Assembly: GCA_963555925.1 (NCBI GenBank)
Contig: CAUVXJ010000049.1
Coordinates: forward strand, 1-64,000
Length of the DNA: 64,000 nucleotides
From: Protofrankia sp963555925
GTDB lineage: Bacteria; Actinomycetota; Actinomycetes; Frankiales; Frankiaceae
Direction of reading: 5' to 3'
The translations under genes and the position numbers were made by a program. The notes below the pieces were generated by a model. It had not been told where the DNA came from, did not search any database, and saw nothing but the letters and a program-made list of their open reading frames with translations. Shown in pieces: positions 8,202 through 16,845 of this stretch (position 1 is its first letter; each line of letters opens with the position of its first letter).

Positions 8202-9418
8202 TTCCCAGCCCGACCGGAGTGAATCCCGCGTACAGCATCCAGATCCGTGTCCCGGCCCGGGCGGTGAGCGAGGTCCGGTCGGTCATCGCCGACGCGCCCG
8301 GTACCGTCACCGTTCAGGCGGACGAACCCGGCCCCGCCGGCGCGCACCGTATCATTCTGGACGCGGACAGTGCACGCACCCTGACCTGGCTGACCGCCGC
8401 GCTGCGCCGCCGCCTGGGTACCGACCTGTTCCACGCCGAAGACCTCGTCTTCGCGACGGCCTCCACGGGCAAGCTCGCCCAGCAGGTGTGTGCGGCCGTC
8501 ACCACCGGTCATGACGTCGCGCTGCTGGACGCCGACGCCGACCGGCGGGTGATCACCCATCTTGCCGCCCATCCACGCCATACCGACCGCTACACGGGCC
8601 GCTCCCGGCGGATTGCGCTGCTCACCGACGCCAGTGCCGTCCTGGACTTCGAGCCGATGCGCGCCGAGACGGCTCTGCCGGCGGTCGAGTCCCAGGCCGT
8701 CCACCTGCAGCGGGCAACCGGCCTGGACGTCATTCCGCTGCCGGTCGCCACGCGCGGCGCCGACGAGCTCGCGAACGTCATCCGGATGTTGGCTCCGGGC
8801 TTCGCCGCGACCGTCCTCGTCCATACCCACATCCGCCACATCGAGACCGCCCGCGCCGCGGTCGACGCCGCCTCCCAGCTGTTGCTGGACGCGGTCAACG
8901 ACGGGCTCGCCGTGGCCGCCACCGCCGCGGCCGTCAACGCGCTGCGCGCGCGGGCCGTCGACCCGCGTCGGGCCCGGGTCATCCTCGTCGACCCGGCCCG
9001 AGGCGGGGACCTGGCTGGTCTCCTGGTCGCGGCCGGGATCGGTGACATCACCCTCTACGACCCGGTGGAGTACGGCATCCAGGCGCTGCATGCCGTTGCC
9101 GACCAGACGGATCTGGTCATCGACCTGATGGGTCTCGCCGCACCACCGCTGGGCGTCCCGGTACTGCGGACCCGGTTGGAAACCCCACCCCCGATGCTGG
9201 CCGCCACCACCGGGCCGCGCCCGCTGCACGCGCTGCCGGGCCTGGTCACCGCGGCCGTCACCACCCGGATGCCGATCACTGCGGCGGCGCGTCTGGCCGC
9301 CGCGTACGCTCTGGCCGAGCATGCGGAGCCCGGCGCCCTGCTGCCCGCGCTGGATCATCCTGAGCTGACCGCGGCCGTCGCCGCCGCCGCCATCCGGGCG
9401 CTTACCGCCTCGGAGTGA
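8195..9418 (+). CDS. Degenerate malic-enzyme-like protein coupled to SulP
   Basis: 407 residues. An ACT-like N-terminus (YSIQIRVPARAVSEVRSVI) and the segments RRIALLTDASAVLDFEP, ALPAVESQAVHLQRATGLDV and ELANVIRMLAPGF align by eye with the N-terminal half of bacterial NAD(P)-malic enzymes. The catalytic positions are lost: the Lys of the 'EGKA' motif is Gln (ESQA), and the acidic metal ligands and the HDDQHGTA-type signature are missing. The C-terminal half keeps an alternating alpha/beta pattern like a nucleotide-binding fold, without a clear GxGxxG. I read it as a non-catalytic, possibly ligand-sensing partner of the SulP carrier. Confidence 0.65.
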   Translation: MLIPSPTGVNPAYSIQIRVPARAVSEVRSVIADAPGTVTVQADEPGPAGAHRIILDADSARTLTWLTAALRRRLGTDLFHAEDLVFATASTGKLAQQVCAAVTTGHDVALLDADADRRVITHLAAHPRHTDRYTGRSRRIALLTDASAVLDFEPMRAETALPAVESQAVHLQRATGLDVIPLPVATRGADELANVIRMLAPGFAATVLVHTHIRHIETARAAVDAASQLLLDAVNDGLAVAATAAAVNALRARAVDPRRARVILVDPARGGDLAGLLVAAGIGDITLYDPVEYGIQALHAVADQTDLVIDLMGLAAPPLGVPVLRTRLETPPPMLAATTGPRPLHALPGLVTAAVTTRMPITAAARLAAAYALAEHAEPGALLPALDHPELTAAVAAAAIRALTASE

Positions 9419-9627
9419 CCCGCACCGCCACCGCGTCACCCACGACCATCGCCGGACCCGGCGTCCAGACGGTCCACGGGTTGGACGGCAGCACGACCGC
9501 CGCTCAGCCTGGAGATGTCATCACGATCAGCGAGGAACCGATCAAACCCACGGGACCTCGAGGAAAACCGATTTCCCTTTCTGTCGGAGCCCGGCATTTC
9601 TTTGGGAAAGAGCGTCAACCGTTATGA
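9415..9627 (+). CDS. Small hypothetical protein, possibly coupled to the upstream gene
   Basis: 70 codons from a GTG that overlaps the previous stop by four bases. The first half has normal GC-rich third positions; the last 25 codons do not. No domain is recognised. It ends six bases inside the convergent toxin gene. It could be a true coupled small protein or chance. Confidence 0.3.
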   Translation: MTRTATASPTTIAGPGVQTVHGLDGSTTAAQPGDVITISEEPIKPTGPRGKPISLSVGARHFFGKERQPL

Positions 9628-9996
9628 GGAATGAAACGGTAGGGCGCGTATGCGCATCCGGTCACGAAGTATTGTGACCACGGCGCCTGCGGCAAGGTCG
9701 TCCGTGACGCCGGGAAGGTTGGCCAGCAGGAGTTCGGCCTGCTGATCGGGAGCCAGTTCGTTGAGGTGTCTGAGCAGCACAAACGATGGCCTGGTACGCC
9801 GCTGTCGTGCAAGGATCGCGCTGAAATCACTGTCGCTGGACACGATGATCTGTTCATGATCTGTCGCCCATGTGACGATGTCTGCGTCCGTGGCCGTACC
9901 AAGGCCCACATCGACGACATGCTGGGCGTCGTAGCTGGCGTCACGAAGCCGTGCTGCGACCCGGGGAGACAGGTTCGCGTCGATCAGAAGCCTCAC
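9622..9996 (-). CDS. DUF5615-type PIN-like toxin
   Basis: 124 residues beginning MRLLIDANLSPRVAARLRD, the signature start of the DUF5615/Mut7-C-like branch of PIN nucleases, with a second acidic cluster at TATDADIVTWA and SSDSDFSAIL near residues 35-58. Acidic residues at these positions are expected to bind metal and cut RNA. The GTG at 9996 overlaps the antitoxin stop by four bases, the usual arrangement antitoxin then toxin. Confidence 0.82.
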   Translation of the reverse strand: MRLLIDANLSPRVAARLRDASYDAQHVVDVGLGTATDADIVTWATDHEQIIVSSDSDFSAILARQRRTRPSFVLLRHLNELAPDQQAELLLANLPGVTDDLAAGAVVTILRDRMRIRALPFHSS

Positions 9997-10223
9997 GCCG
10001 AGTTGGCCAGCGGCAGCTCACGCTCGCTGACCGCCGCCGCCGCATACTCCAAGGAGGCTAGGACGTCTGCGTACTCGAGGTAGGGGTAGTCCGCCAGGAC
10101 GTCCTCGGCGGAACGACCGGCCGCGAGCTGGCCGACAACAGCGCTGACCGTCACGCGCATCCCACGAATGCAGGGCAACCCGCCCATTTGGGCGGGGTCG
10201 ACACTGATCCGCTCGAAGGTCAT
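9993..10223 (-). CDS. DUF433-family antitoxin
   Basis: 76 residues with the DUF433 pattern: ISVDPAQMGGLPCIRGMRVT, then VVGQLAAGRSAEDVLADYPYL, a helix-turn-helix-like fold known as the antitoxin partner of DUF5615 toxins. It is translated just before the toxin. Its ATG overlaps the stop of a 41-codon upstream frame by ATGA, so translation may depend on that small frame. Confidence 0.82.
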   Translation of the reverse strand: MTFERISVDPAQMGGLPCIRGMRVTVSAVVGQLAAGRSAEDVLADYPYLEYADVLASLEYAAAAVSERELPLANSA

Positions 10224-10345
10224 TCTCTCATGATACGGCGGAGGAGGAGAGCGGCGGCGAGGTAGTCGCCGGCCGCCAGCGGGACGATGATCAGTAGTGG
10301 GGCGACGGCGTGGAACCAGGCGGGCAGGAAGCGGACGAGGGACAT
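10220..10345 (-). pseudogene. Internally deleted SPW gene copy acting as an upstream coupled frame
   Basis: An open frame of 41 codons starts MSLVRFLPAWFHAVA, almost identical to the full SPW gene at 11803-12207. It then jumps from the first membrane helix (IIVPLAAG) into the later GDYLAAALLL segment and stops at 10220. The join falls where both flanks carry a Gly-Ala-Gly-like stretch, consistent with deletion between short repeats. The original ribosome site (GGAGGT) is kept. The stop overlaps the antitoxin ATG as ATGA, so ribosomes finishing this frame could restart on the antitoxin. Confidence 0.7.
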
Positions 10346-10367
10346 GGCGGAACCTCCAGGCGTTGGT
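10307..10367. repeat. 61-bp direct repeat, copy 1
   Basis: Identical over 61 bases to 12169-12229. It covers the first codons and ribosome site of the SPW gene and part of its leader. It is the best-preserved part of the SPW duplication. Confidence 0.9.
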
Positions 10368-10476
10368 CGGGTCCGTCGACGGTCCTGTTCGCACTGGCAC
10401 TGGCGTTGGCCATTAACGCTGTGTCTGTCGACGATGATCTACTCAGTGCAAAGACCACGCTGGCGCAGCCGGGGCA

Positions 10477-11604
10477 TTATGGGCCGGCTGGTGCGACGGC
10501 CGGGTGCTGGTGTGCCGGGTGATGGTGGGCCGGGCTGGTGTGGATCGTGGCGGCGGCCAGCCGGGGGACGTGACGCAGCAGGTGCGCCTCGGCGGCGTGG
10601 GCGATGTCGTGGGCCTCCACCAGTGACAGCTGCGGATCGACCGTCACGTCGACTTCCGCGCGCAGCGCATGGCCGATCCAGCGGATCCGAAGCTCGCGGA
10701 CCGCGCGGATGCCCGGGGTGTGGGTCAACGTCGCGGTGGCCTCGGCGACCAGGGCCGGGTCGACCGCGTCCATCAGCCGGGCCGTCACCACCCGGGCCGC
10801 GCTGCGCAGCACCCCGAGAATGACCACGGTGATCGCCAGCCCGACGGCCGGGTCCGCCCATCGCCATCCCAGTGCCACACCGCCGGCGCCGGCCAGGACC
10901 GCAAGACTGGTGAACCCGTCGGTGCGGGCGTGCAGTCCGTCGGCGACCAGCGCCGCCGACCCGATCCGCCGGCCGATGCGGATCCGGTAGCGGGCCACCA
11001 GCTCGTTGCCGGCAAAGCCGACCAGGCCGGCGGCGGCGACCGCGCCGAGGTGGCCGACCGGGCGTGGGTGCGCCAGCCGGTCGATCGCCTCGAACGCCGC
11101 GAGCCCACTCGACAGCGCAATCATGACGAGGACGGCGATACCGGCGAGGTCCTCCGCCCGGCCGTAGCCGTAGGTGAACCGGCTGCTCGGCGGGCGCCGG
11201 GCCAGCGTGAACGCGATCAGCAGCGGGATCGCGGTCGCCGCGTCCGCGACGTTGTGCAGGGTGTCGCCCAGCAACGCCACCGACCCCGACACGGCCACCA
11301 CGATCGCCTGGACGGCGGCGGTCAGTCCGAGACCCGCGAGGCTCGCGAGCAACGCCCGCCGGCCGGCGGCGTCGGCCTCCACCGCGTCGTCGATCTGGTC
11401 GGCCGCGTCATGGCTGTGCCCGCCCGCCGCCTGGGCGAGAGCGTGTCGCAGCCGCGGGCCGATCCCACGGAGCTGCGCCCGATCGCGGTGCGGGTGACTG
11501 TGGGACGGGTGACTGTCACCATCGCCGACATGCGCGTGATCGTCCTCGCCGGGGTCATGCCGGTGGTCGGTGCTCACCGGCCGACGATAACCGGAAACGA
11601 TCAT
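10477..11604 (-). CDS. Cation diffusion facilitator (CDF) metal exporter
   Basis: About 375 residues. The N-terminal tail is rich in His and Asp (DDHAHVGDGDSHPSHSHPHR), six membrane helices follow with the CDF site 'LGDTLHNVADAATAIPL' (HxxxD type, LHNVAD) and 'LVADGLHARTDGFTSLAVL' (HxxxD), and a cytoplasmic C-terminal domain ends with a His-rich HHHPAHQHP. It would export Zn2+, Co2+ or similar against protons. The ATG at 11604 or the GTG at 11577 are both possible; neither has a clear ribosome site. Confidence 0.9.
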   Translation of the reverse strand: MIVSGYRRPVSTDHRHDPGEDDHAHVGDGDSHPSHSHPHRDRAQLRGIGPRLRHALAQAAGGHSHDAADQIDDAVEADAAGRRALLASLAGLGLTAAVQAIVVAVSGSVALLGDTLHNVADAATAIPLLIAFTLARRPPSSRFTYGYGRAEDLAGIAVLVMIALSSGLAAFEAIDRLAHPRPVGHLGAVAAAGLVGFAGNELVARYRIRIGRRIGSAALVADGLHARTDGFTSLAVLAGAGGVALGWRWADPAVGLAITVVILGVLRSAARVVTARLMDAVDPALVAEATATLTHTPGIRAVRELRIRWIGHALRAEVDVTVDPQLSLVEAHDIAHAAEAHLLRHVPRLAAATIHTSPAHHHPAHQHPAVAPAGP

Positions 11605-11802
11605 TGCGGTCGGTTTGCAGGTGCGCCCGGTCTGCTGCTGCCCGTCCTGGCCATCCGCGCATCCTGGTCTCCTGCCACACCCGCGCACACCGTCCGGGGG
11701 CCGTCAGCCAGTCGGGGATGACGGCGGTCCACGCAGCCCACCAGGTCCGCTGGTGTGCCTGGGGCGCGCGACGGTGGTGGTGGTCGCGCGCCCTTTCACC
11801 GG

Positions 11803-12207
11803 TCAGGCGTGCTGTGAGCGGATGGTCGGGAGCTGTGCGGTGCGGGCGGGGCTGTACTGGTAGTTGGTGGCTAGGCTGACGGCGAGTACGGCGAGGCCGC
11901 TGCCGAGGTAGAAGGCGGAAAGTCCGCCGTCGGTGTCGGTGAATGACAGTGCGACCGGTGCGAGGACGAGGAGTGCGGCGGCGAGGTAGTCGCCGGCCGA
12001 GTGCACGGTGAAGGGCAGTATTTTGACGACGCCGAGCGGGTAGCGGGTGAGCATGCTTACCACGGCGATGACGATTCCCACGGTGACGCCGGTTGCGACT
12101 GCGAGCGATGAGCCGCCGGCCGCCAGCGGGATGATGATGAGTAGTGCGGCGACGGCGTAGTCGGCGATGGCGTGGAACCAGGCGGGCAGGAAGCGGACGA
12201 GGGACAT
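11803..12207 (-). CDS. SPW-repeat membrane protein
   Basis: 134 residues with four hydrophobic helices arranged as two repeats, each starting with a Trp/His-Ala-x-x-Asp-Tyr pattern: AWFHAIADYAVAALLIIIPL and FTVHSAGDYLAAALLVLAP. This is the SPW family of small integral membrane proteins, of unknown function. The ATG at 12207 has GGAGGT six bases upstream. A shrunken copy lies at 10220-10345. Confidence 0.82.
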   Translation of the reverse strand: MSLVRFLPAWFHAIADYAVAALLIIIPLAAGGSSLAVATGVTVGIVIAVVSMLTRYPLGVVKILPFTVHSAGDYLAAALLVLAPVALSFTDTDGGLSAFYLGSGLAVLAVSLATNYQYSPARTAQLPTIRSQHA

Positions 12208-12229
12208 GGCGGAACCTCCAGGCGTTGGT
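12169..12229. repeat. 61-bp direct repeat, copy 2
   Basis: Identical to 10307-10367; it spans the start of the intact SPW gene. Confidence 0.9.
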
Positions 12230-12501
12230 GTTGGCCATTGGCGTTGGGCCGCTCGATGGTCCGGTTGTGCTTTCCGCCTGTTGTTCGGTGCCCGATGGCG
12301 GCCGGATGGGTCCGCGTTCCGTCTTCCCGCCGCGATCCGGTGTCGTCCCGCCGACACCACCGGGATGCCGCCGCGGCGCGGGAAGGTGTGGCTCGATCTG
12401 GCGACCCGGATGAGCCGACTGGTCTGGCTGGATCGTTGCCACGCGGTCCGGTGGACGGCACCCGCACCGCCATGGTCCTGGGCCACTCCCCACCCCGAGG
12501 T

Positions 12502-12633
12502 GTGGCGAATGATCATCAAGCTAGGCGGGCGATCGACACGCATCTCAACGCCGACGGTCGCTGCGCCGACTGCGGGCAGCGATGGCCCTGCGCCACGGCT
12601 GTCCTTGCCGAGCACAACCTTGCCGCGCTGTAG
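12502..12633 (+). CDS. Small Cys-rich hypothetical protein
   Basis: 43 codons from a GTG: RRAIDTHLNADGRCADCGQR then WPCATAVLAEH. The CxxC followed by WPC suggests a small zinc-binding knuckle, and the His/Cys spacing looks selected. An in-frame ATG at 12472 could extend it by ten codons. No good ribosome site is seen, so it may also be a remnant. Confidence 0.4.
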   Translation: MANDHQARRAIDTHLNADGRCADCGQRWPCATAVLAEHNLAAL

Positions 12634-12713
12634 ACCGGGCGGCATGGCCGACCTCGTACGACCGGAGGCATTGATGACCTGGTGGACTCAGCGAGACTGC
12701 GGCCCCCGATAGC

Positions 12714-12760
12714 GACCTCATACCGAATGACGGGTAACGACCGTCATTCGGTATGAGGTC
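12714..12760. terminator. Perfect 19-bp hairpin at the end of the left island operon
   Basis: Arms 12714-12732 and 12742-12760 are perfectly complementary around a nine-base loop. The hairpin includes the last bases next to the TGA of the kinase-like gene (stop at 12759-12761). There is no U-tract, which is common for actinobacterial terminators. It marks the left end of the six-gene operon and could work in both directions. Confidence 0.7.
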
Positions 12761-14345
12761 ACAGAGCTTCGTCCAGCGCCAAGCGGAACTGGACAAGGGA
12801 AGCGCCTGTGCAGGGCCGGTCGAGAACGTCCTTCGTGAGTTTGCGCAGCCACGGCGTGAACCAGTAAACGGCCTGCTCCGGGATGTCCCGGCTATCCGCC
12901 TGAGGCTGTGGGGCGGCAAGCCGAGCGATGAGCAGCGCCACCCGGACCTGATCTCGGCACACAGGCGGCAGTTTGCTGTCTACCTCCCACCCGGCCTGAT
13001 GGAGCAGCGTTGGTTTGGGGTCACCGACGTCCGTTATCCCGTCGATGTCGATCAGCTGCCCTCGGGCGCGGTCGTCCTCGACGCCGTAGACGAAGTTCTT
13101 CCACGCGGTGTCTCCGTGCGCGAGATTCAGCTTGTGCAGCAGCTCGTGAGCACGGACGACGTCGTACAGAATCTGCCCCCGCTGGATGACGGTGACTACC
13201 CGGCTGCCCTGGTGCTTCGGATTCTGGCTCCACAGGAAGTCACCTGTCTGAGCGTAGCCGGTGGCGAGTAGGAACGGCGACGCGATCGGTTTGTAGACGA
13301 CACCGGTGGCATATTCACCTTCGGCCACCACCGTACGGGGCCACAGCAGGACCCGCTCGGCGTCGGCCCGATCCTCTGGCGGCCACCTGGACACCTGGGA
13401 CAGCAACTTGCGGTAGGAGGCCAGCGGCCTGATCGGATTACGGATCGGACCAGCTCCGGGCCGGTCGAACTCCTTGAACACCAACTGTTCGCCGGATCCG
13501 GCGATCGTCGCCTTTCGGATGTGGGGACGCCACTCGATCGCCTCCCCGATGGTCAGCTCGGCACGGGGAACGACGTCGATCAGGGGTCGCGGCGCCTTCT
13601 CCGGGCCATTGTCGAGTTTGGGCAGGTCCAGCGTGGACAGCAGCTCGTGCACATCGGAAGGGAGCGGCCGTTCACGTCGCGGTGCCCAGGTCGCCACGAT
13701 GATCCGGTACAGCAGCGGGGACAACGCGATCACCAGGATGCTGATGCCGGTGGGGAGCGAGGCAACGGCCCCCACCGGCACCCCCAGGACCGCGTAAGCA
13801 AACACAGCCGCGCCCGCGCTGCCAACGGCGATCAGCAGCAGCAGGGCGACGGCCCGCTCCAGCGCTGCGGAGTCGCCGGAGCGGCGCAGCGCCGACCACA
13901 GCAGCAGCAGGCAAGCGGCTGCGGAGGCCGCGACAACCGTCCAGAGCTCCTTGGCGTCCAGGTCGGGAAGTCCCTCCCATCCCGCGTTGAGATGCCAGCG
14001 CCACGCGCCTGCCTGCGCGCCCAGCCAGACCGCTGTGAGGGCCGCGGATGCCCCGGCAGCTCTGCACCAAGCGGTCCAGGCCCGTCGCCGCAATCCCGAG
14101 CTGCTCTGCTTCCAGCGCAGGAGGGCGGCGCTCTGGCGCGGTGTGCTCCGCTGCGCGTCCGGTAGCCGTCGGTGGGTTCGGTACTGCTGACGCAGCTTCC
14201 TGGCGGCTGTGAAGTCACGGTGGGCGTCGGCCCGGCGTTTGCTGATCCAGCGCCGTACGAGCCCGGCGAGAAGCTGGGCGAGAACCACGGCGACTAGGAG
14301 CCACCAGCCCGGTGTCGTGGCATACCAACTCGTTGGCGAATCCAT
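12759..14345 (-). CDS. Membrane-anchored protein-kinase-like protein
   Basis: 528 residues. The N-terminal half has about five hydrophobic segments (WWLLVAVVLAQLLAGLV near residue 12, TVVAASAAACLLLLWSAL, and a long pair around 180-230). The C-terminal half carries kinase-fold marks: a beta-3-like Lys in QLVFKEFDRP, a catalytic-loop pattern LAHGDTAWKNFVYG near 410, and a DFG-like LIDIDG near 432. The Asp and Asn of the loop and the metal-binding Asp are present, so it may be active. It is the last gene of the operon, after the PP2C gene (82-base gap). Kinase, PP2C and VWA together match the 'TerY-P triad' of known bacterial stress systems. The ATG at 14345 is preferred; a TTG lies 27 bases upstream. 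Confidence 0.75.
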   Translation of the reverse strand: MDSPTSWYATTPGWWLLVAVVLAQLLAGLVRRWISKRRADAHRDFTAARKLRQQYRTHRRLPDAQRSTPRQSAALLRWKQSSSGLRRRAWTAWCRAAGASAALTAVWLGAQAGAWRWHLNAGWEGLPDLDAKELWTVVAASAAACLLLLWSALRRSGDSAALERAVALLLLIAVGSAGAAVFAYAVLGVPVGAVASLPTGISILVIALSPLLYRIIVATWAPRRERPLPSDVHELLSTLDLPKLDNGPEKAPRPLIDVVPRAELTIGEAIEWRPHIRKATIAGSGEQLVFKEFDRPGAGPIRNPIRPLASYRKLLSQVSRWPPEDRADAERVLLWPRTVVAEGEYATGVVYKPIASPFLLATGYAQTGDFLWSQNPKHQGSRVVTVIQRGQILYDVVRAHELLHKLNLAHGDTAWKNFVYGVEDDRARGQLIDIDGITDVGDPKPTLLHQAGWEVDSKLPPVCRDQVRVALLIARLAAPQPQADSRDIPEQAVYWFTPWLRKLTKDVLDRPCTGASLVQFRLALDEAL

Positions 14346-14427
14346 GCTTAACGGTCCTGTAGTGAGTGACAAAGACGTCCGCAGGGCCTACGGACCCCTC
14401 GTTCGCCGGTATCGATCGCGGGGGACA

Positions 14428-15291
14428 TCACCAGCCACCGGCGCGCCGAGATTCGTAGTGGCCGAGCCAGACGACCGCTGCCGCTCGGTCATCGTCCCGG
14501 TCGTTGCGCCGGACCGAAAGCGAGGCGAGGAACTCCAGCGGGGTTGGTGGTGCGGCCCACAGCGGCTCAAGGAAGCCGGTTGCCCGTTCTCCGCGAACAT
14601 CCCTGGCCAAGCCGTCCGTGGTCAGGGCGAGTACCTCGCCATCGCACAGCTGCATGGTTCGCACGTCGAGCGTGTGCCCGTGGCCGGGCAGGACATGCGT
14701 CGGCGCTGCAAAGCCGCCGAACGGGCCCGGCTCGCCGAGATCGAAGATCGGCTCGAACGACCCGGAGCGGATCCGCCAGGCAGTCGAGTCGCCAACTCGG
14801 GCGACGGCGGCGGGTACCTGTCCACCCGGAGGGACAGCCGTCGGCAGCAATGCGAGGACAAGGGTGGTCAGGTAACCGGGATCTTGTTTCGGTGTCCGGG
14901 CGCTGAGGGTGCGATCGACATCACCCGCAAGCGCGCGCAGCACCGATCCCAACCCCGTGGGGTTTTCGGCCGACCGGGTCCGGCATGCCTGAATGGCCAA
15001 CGATGTGGCCGCCCGGGCAGCCTGGCCAGCGCTGTCGCTCTCTCCCAATCCGTCCGCCACCGCCATCAGACACATCGATCCGTGCGGATCGGTCCAGACC
15101 GCGAAGGCGTCGTGACCGCTGTGCTGGGGCCGGCGTTTCTCGGCAGCCACCGATCCCGCACGCAGGGTGAGAGCGCCGACCTGTCCGCCGTCGTAGGCGA
15201 GGGCCGGCGGCACGTTGTTGACCGGGCCACTGTAGAGGTCCGGCTCATACCAGGGGCGGTCCATGGCGTCGAGGGTCGGGTAATCGGACAT
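14428..15291 (-). CDS. PP2C-family protein phosphatase
   Basis: 287 residues with the PP2C metal-site motifs in order: GHDAFAV near residue 60, VADGLGES near 78, AAVARVGDSTAW near 165, LALTTDGLARDV near 225, and RDDDRAAAVVWL near 268. It should dephosphorylate Ser/Thr. Its ATG overlaps the VWA stop (TGATG), so the two are translated together. With the kinase-like protein downstream it forms a write/erase pair; the likely substrates are the VWA or SrfB-like proteins, which is inference. Confidence 0.85.
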   Translation of the reverse strand: MSDYPTLDAMDRPWYEPDLYSGPVNNVPPALAYDGGQVGALTLRAGSVAAEKRRPQHSGHDAFAVWTDPHGSMCLMAVADGLGESDSAGQAARAATSLAIQACRTRSAENPTGLGSVLRALAGDVDRTLSARTPKQDPGYLTTLVLALLPTAVPPGGQVPAAVARVGDSTAWRIRSGSFEPIFDLGEPGPFGGFAAPTHVLPGHGHTLDVRTMQLCDGEVLALTTDGLARDVRGERATGFLEPLWAAPPTPLEFLASLSVRRNDRDDDRAAAVVWLGHYESRRAGGW

Positions 15292-15962
15292 CACGTGTCC
15301 TCGTCATCGGCCAGCACCCTGCTGCCCGATGGAGCCACGGTCTGCGGTTCGCCGTGAGCGACGCTTGAGGTGACGGACCCGATGATCAGTTCTGCGAATC
15401 GGATGATCGCCTGTGAAGGACTGACGTCGCGCGCGGCAATGTATGCCGCTGTCGGGTCGGAGGCGATGGAGCGGAGCACCTCAGCGTTGATCTTGCCGAA
15501 GCCGAAAGGTACGACCCGGATGCCGCGTCCGGCTCCGGCACTGCCCAGCAGCGCCCGGTACTCCGCGGTCCACCCGCGTCTGGCGTCCCGGTCCGCATTA
15601 GGTTTGCCGTCGGTCAGCATGAAGACCATCGGATCCTGAGCCTGGACCAGCCGCGTCACGTCGGCGGAGATCGCCCGTGCGGTCGTCTCGAACGCCGCCG
15701 CGAAAGAGGTCCGCCCCCCCGCGTACAGAGCGGGACACATTGTCGTGGCGGACGGCTGCGTCAGCGGAAGGTCGATGGTGGCGTCGTCCGCGAAGGACAG
15801 CACCGAAATCCGGGCCATCATGCAGATCGTGGGGTCCCGCGACAGCACTCCGAGGATCTCCCGGATCACCCTGTTGACAACGTCGATGGCGGTCCCAGCA
15901 TCGGCGGGGACAACCATCGAGCCGGATCGATCAGCAAGAATGTAGATCGGAAAGGCGGTCAC
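15291..15962 (-). CDS. VWA-domain protein, TerY-like
   Basis: 223 residues, almost all one von Willebrand A domain. The metal-ion-dependent adhesion site is complete: DRSGSM at 11-16, GGRTSF with the Thr, and LTDGKPNAD with the Asp. The sequence FPIYILADRSGSM and the later GRGIRVVPFGFGKINAEVLR resemble TerY of tellurium-resistance loci. The GTG at 15962 lies one base after the upstream stop and has a GGGAGA before it. TerY-like proteins work with a PP2C and a kinase, both present next door. Confidence 0.85.
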   Translation of the reverse strand: MTAFPIYILADRSGSMVVPADAGTAIDVVNRVIREILGVLSRDPTICMMARISVLSFADDATIDLPLTQPSATTMCPALYAGGRTSFAAAFETTARAISADVTRLVQAQDPMVFMLTDGKPNADRDARRGWTAEYRALLGSAGAGRGIRVVPFGFGKINAEVLRSIASDPTAAYIAARDVSPSQAIIRFAELIIGSVTSSVAHGEPQTVAPSGSRVLADDEDT

Positions 15963-15963
15963 G

Positions 15964-16845
15964 TCAGTCTCCCGGAGCGACCAGGACAGCCCCTCGCGCG
16001 ATGCGCTCGTCATGTCGGCGAGGCAACCGCACGATCTGCAGGACGTTGCCCGATCTGGTGCGATGGTCGGCCAGGGTAACGCTGCGTTGCCAGTCTACGG
16101 CATCCTGGAAGCCATCGGAGTCGCGCAGGTACAGATCAACTGTGACGTCCTGATCGAGTTCATTGAGCGTGGCCAACGTCTGCTCTCTGAGCGCGGTCAT
16201 CAGTTCCTGCCACAGGGACCCGGCCTCCGCGTCCGGCAGAAACACCGACGAGGCGTTTTCCTGTGTATCGCACACCCACTGCCCGAGGTCACCATCGACA
16301 TCCTTCACGGGACCCAGCTCGTCTTGGCGGGCCAGCAGGCGTAGGCGAGCTACCCATCCGGGTATTCGCTCGAAGCCCGGCGAGGCGCCGGGCTCGATCG
16401 CCACCACATTCCGGACCGCCCCGACCAAGATCGCAGTGGTCGCGACGAGCCGCTCCAACGCCTCGTGCGAGGCGATCCCGTTCGGCAGCATGGTGAGGTG
16501 AACACCGTGCATCAGCCTGCGACCGTCGACTCGCAGGGTGGCGAAGTCGAAGGCAATCGGAGCCGCCAAAGCATCGGCTTGCTCCCGCTGGGCCGTCCCG
16601 GCCGACGCCCACTCCGCGGCCAGCTGAGACGCTGTCTCCCGCCGCCTGCGGTCGGTCAGAGCGAGCAGCCCGATGATCGGTGCCGCCGCGCCGTCCCGTC
16701 GGGGGATGAGGTCGGCAGCCTCGACTGGTCGCCCGAGTACTTTGCGGAGATCGTCCACCAGATCGCGGGTAAGATCGTCGAACGGGTTGGACGGTGGATC
16801 GGGGGCCGGTGTCCCGGGGGTGGGGACTGAGTCAGTGGCGTCCAT
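15964..16845 (-). CDS. Hypothetical protein of the SrfB/TerY operon
   Basis: 293 residues, not recognised. It opens with a Pro-rich linker, then NPFDDLTRDLVDDLRKVLGR, and continues as a mixed alpha/beta protein with a hydrophobic strand-helix stretch around 130-150 (VATTAILVGAVRNVVAIEPG). No signal peptide or clear membrane span. Its ATG lies 14 bases inside the end of the SrfB-like gene and its stop is one base from the VWA start, so it belongs to the operon. A structural or adaptor role between the ATPase and the phospho-triad is possible. Confidence 0.75.
   Translation of the reverse strand: MDATDSVPTPGTPAPDPPSNPFDDLTRDLVDDLRKVLGRPVEAADLIPRRDGAAAPIIGLLALTDRRRRETASQLAAEWASAGTAQREQADALAAPIAFDFATLRVDGRRLMHGVHLTMLPNGIASHEALERLVATTAILVGAVRNVVAIEPGASPGFERIPGWVARLRLLARQDELGPVKDVDGDLGQWVCDTQENASSVFLPDAEAGSLWQELMTALREQTLATLNELDQDVTVDLYLRDSDGFQDAVDWQRSVTLADHRTRSGNVLQIVRLPRRHDERIARGAVLVAPGD

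Noticed and set aside
8036..9439. 467-codon minus-strand frame
   Set aside because: Antisense to the SulP end and the malic-enzyme-like gene, with Gly/Arg/Gln-rich, domain-free translation.
11605..11802. Possible gene between the CDF and SPW genes
   Set aside because: Minus-strand peptide fragments there have no start, ribosome site or known domain.
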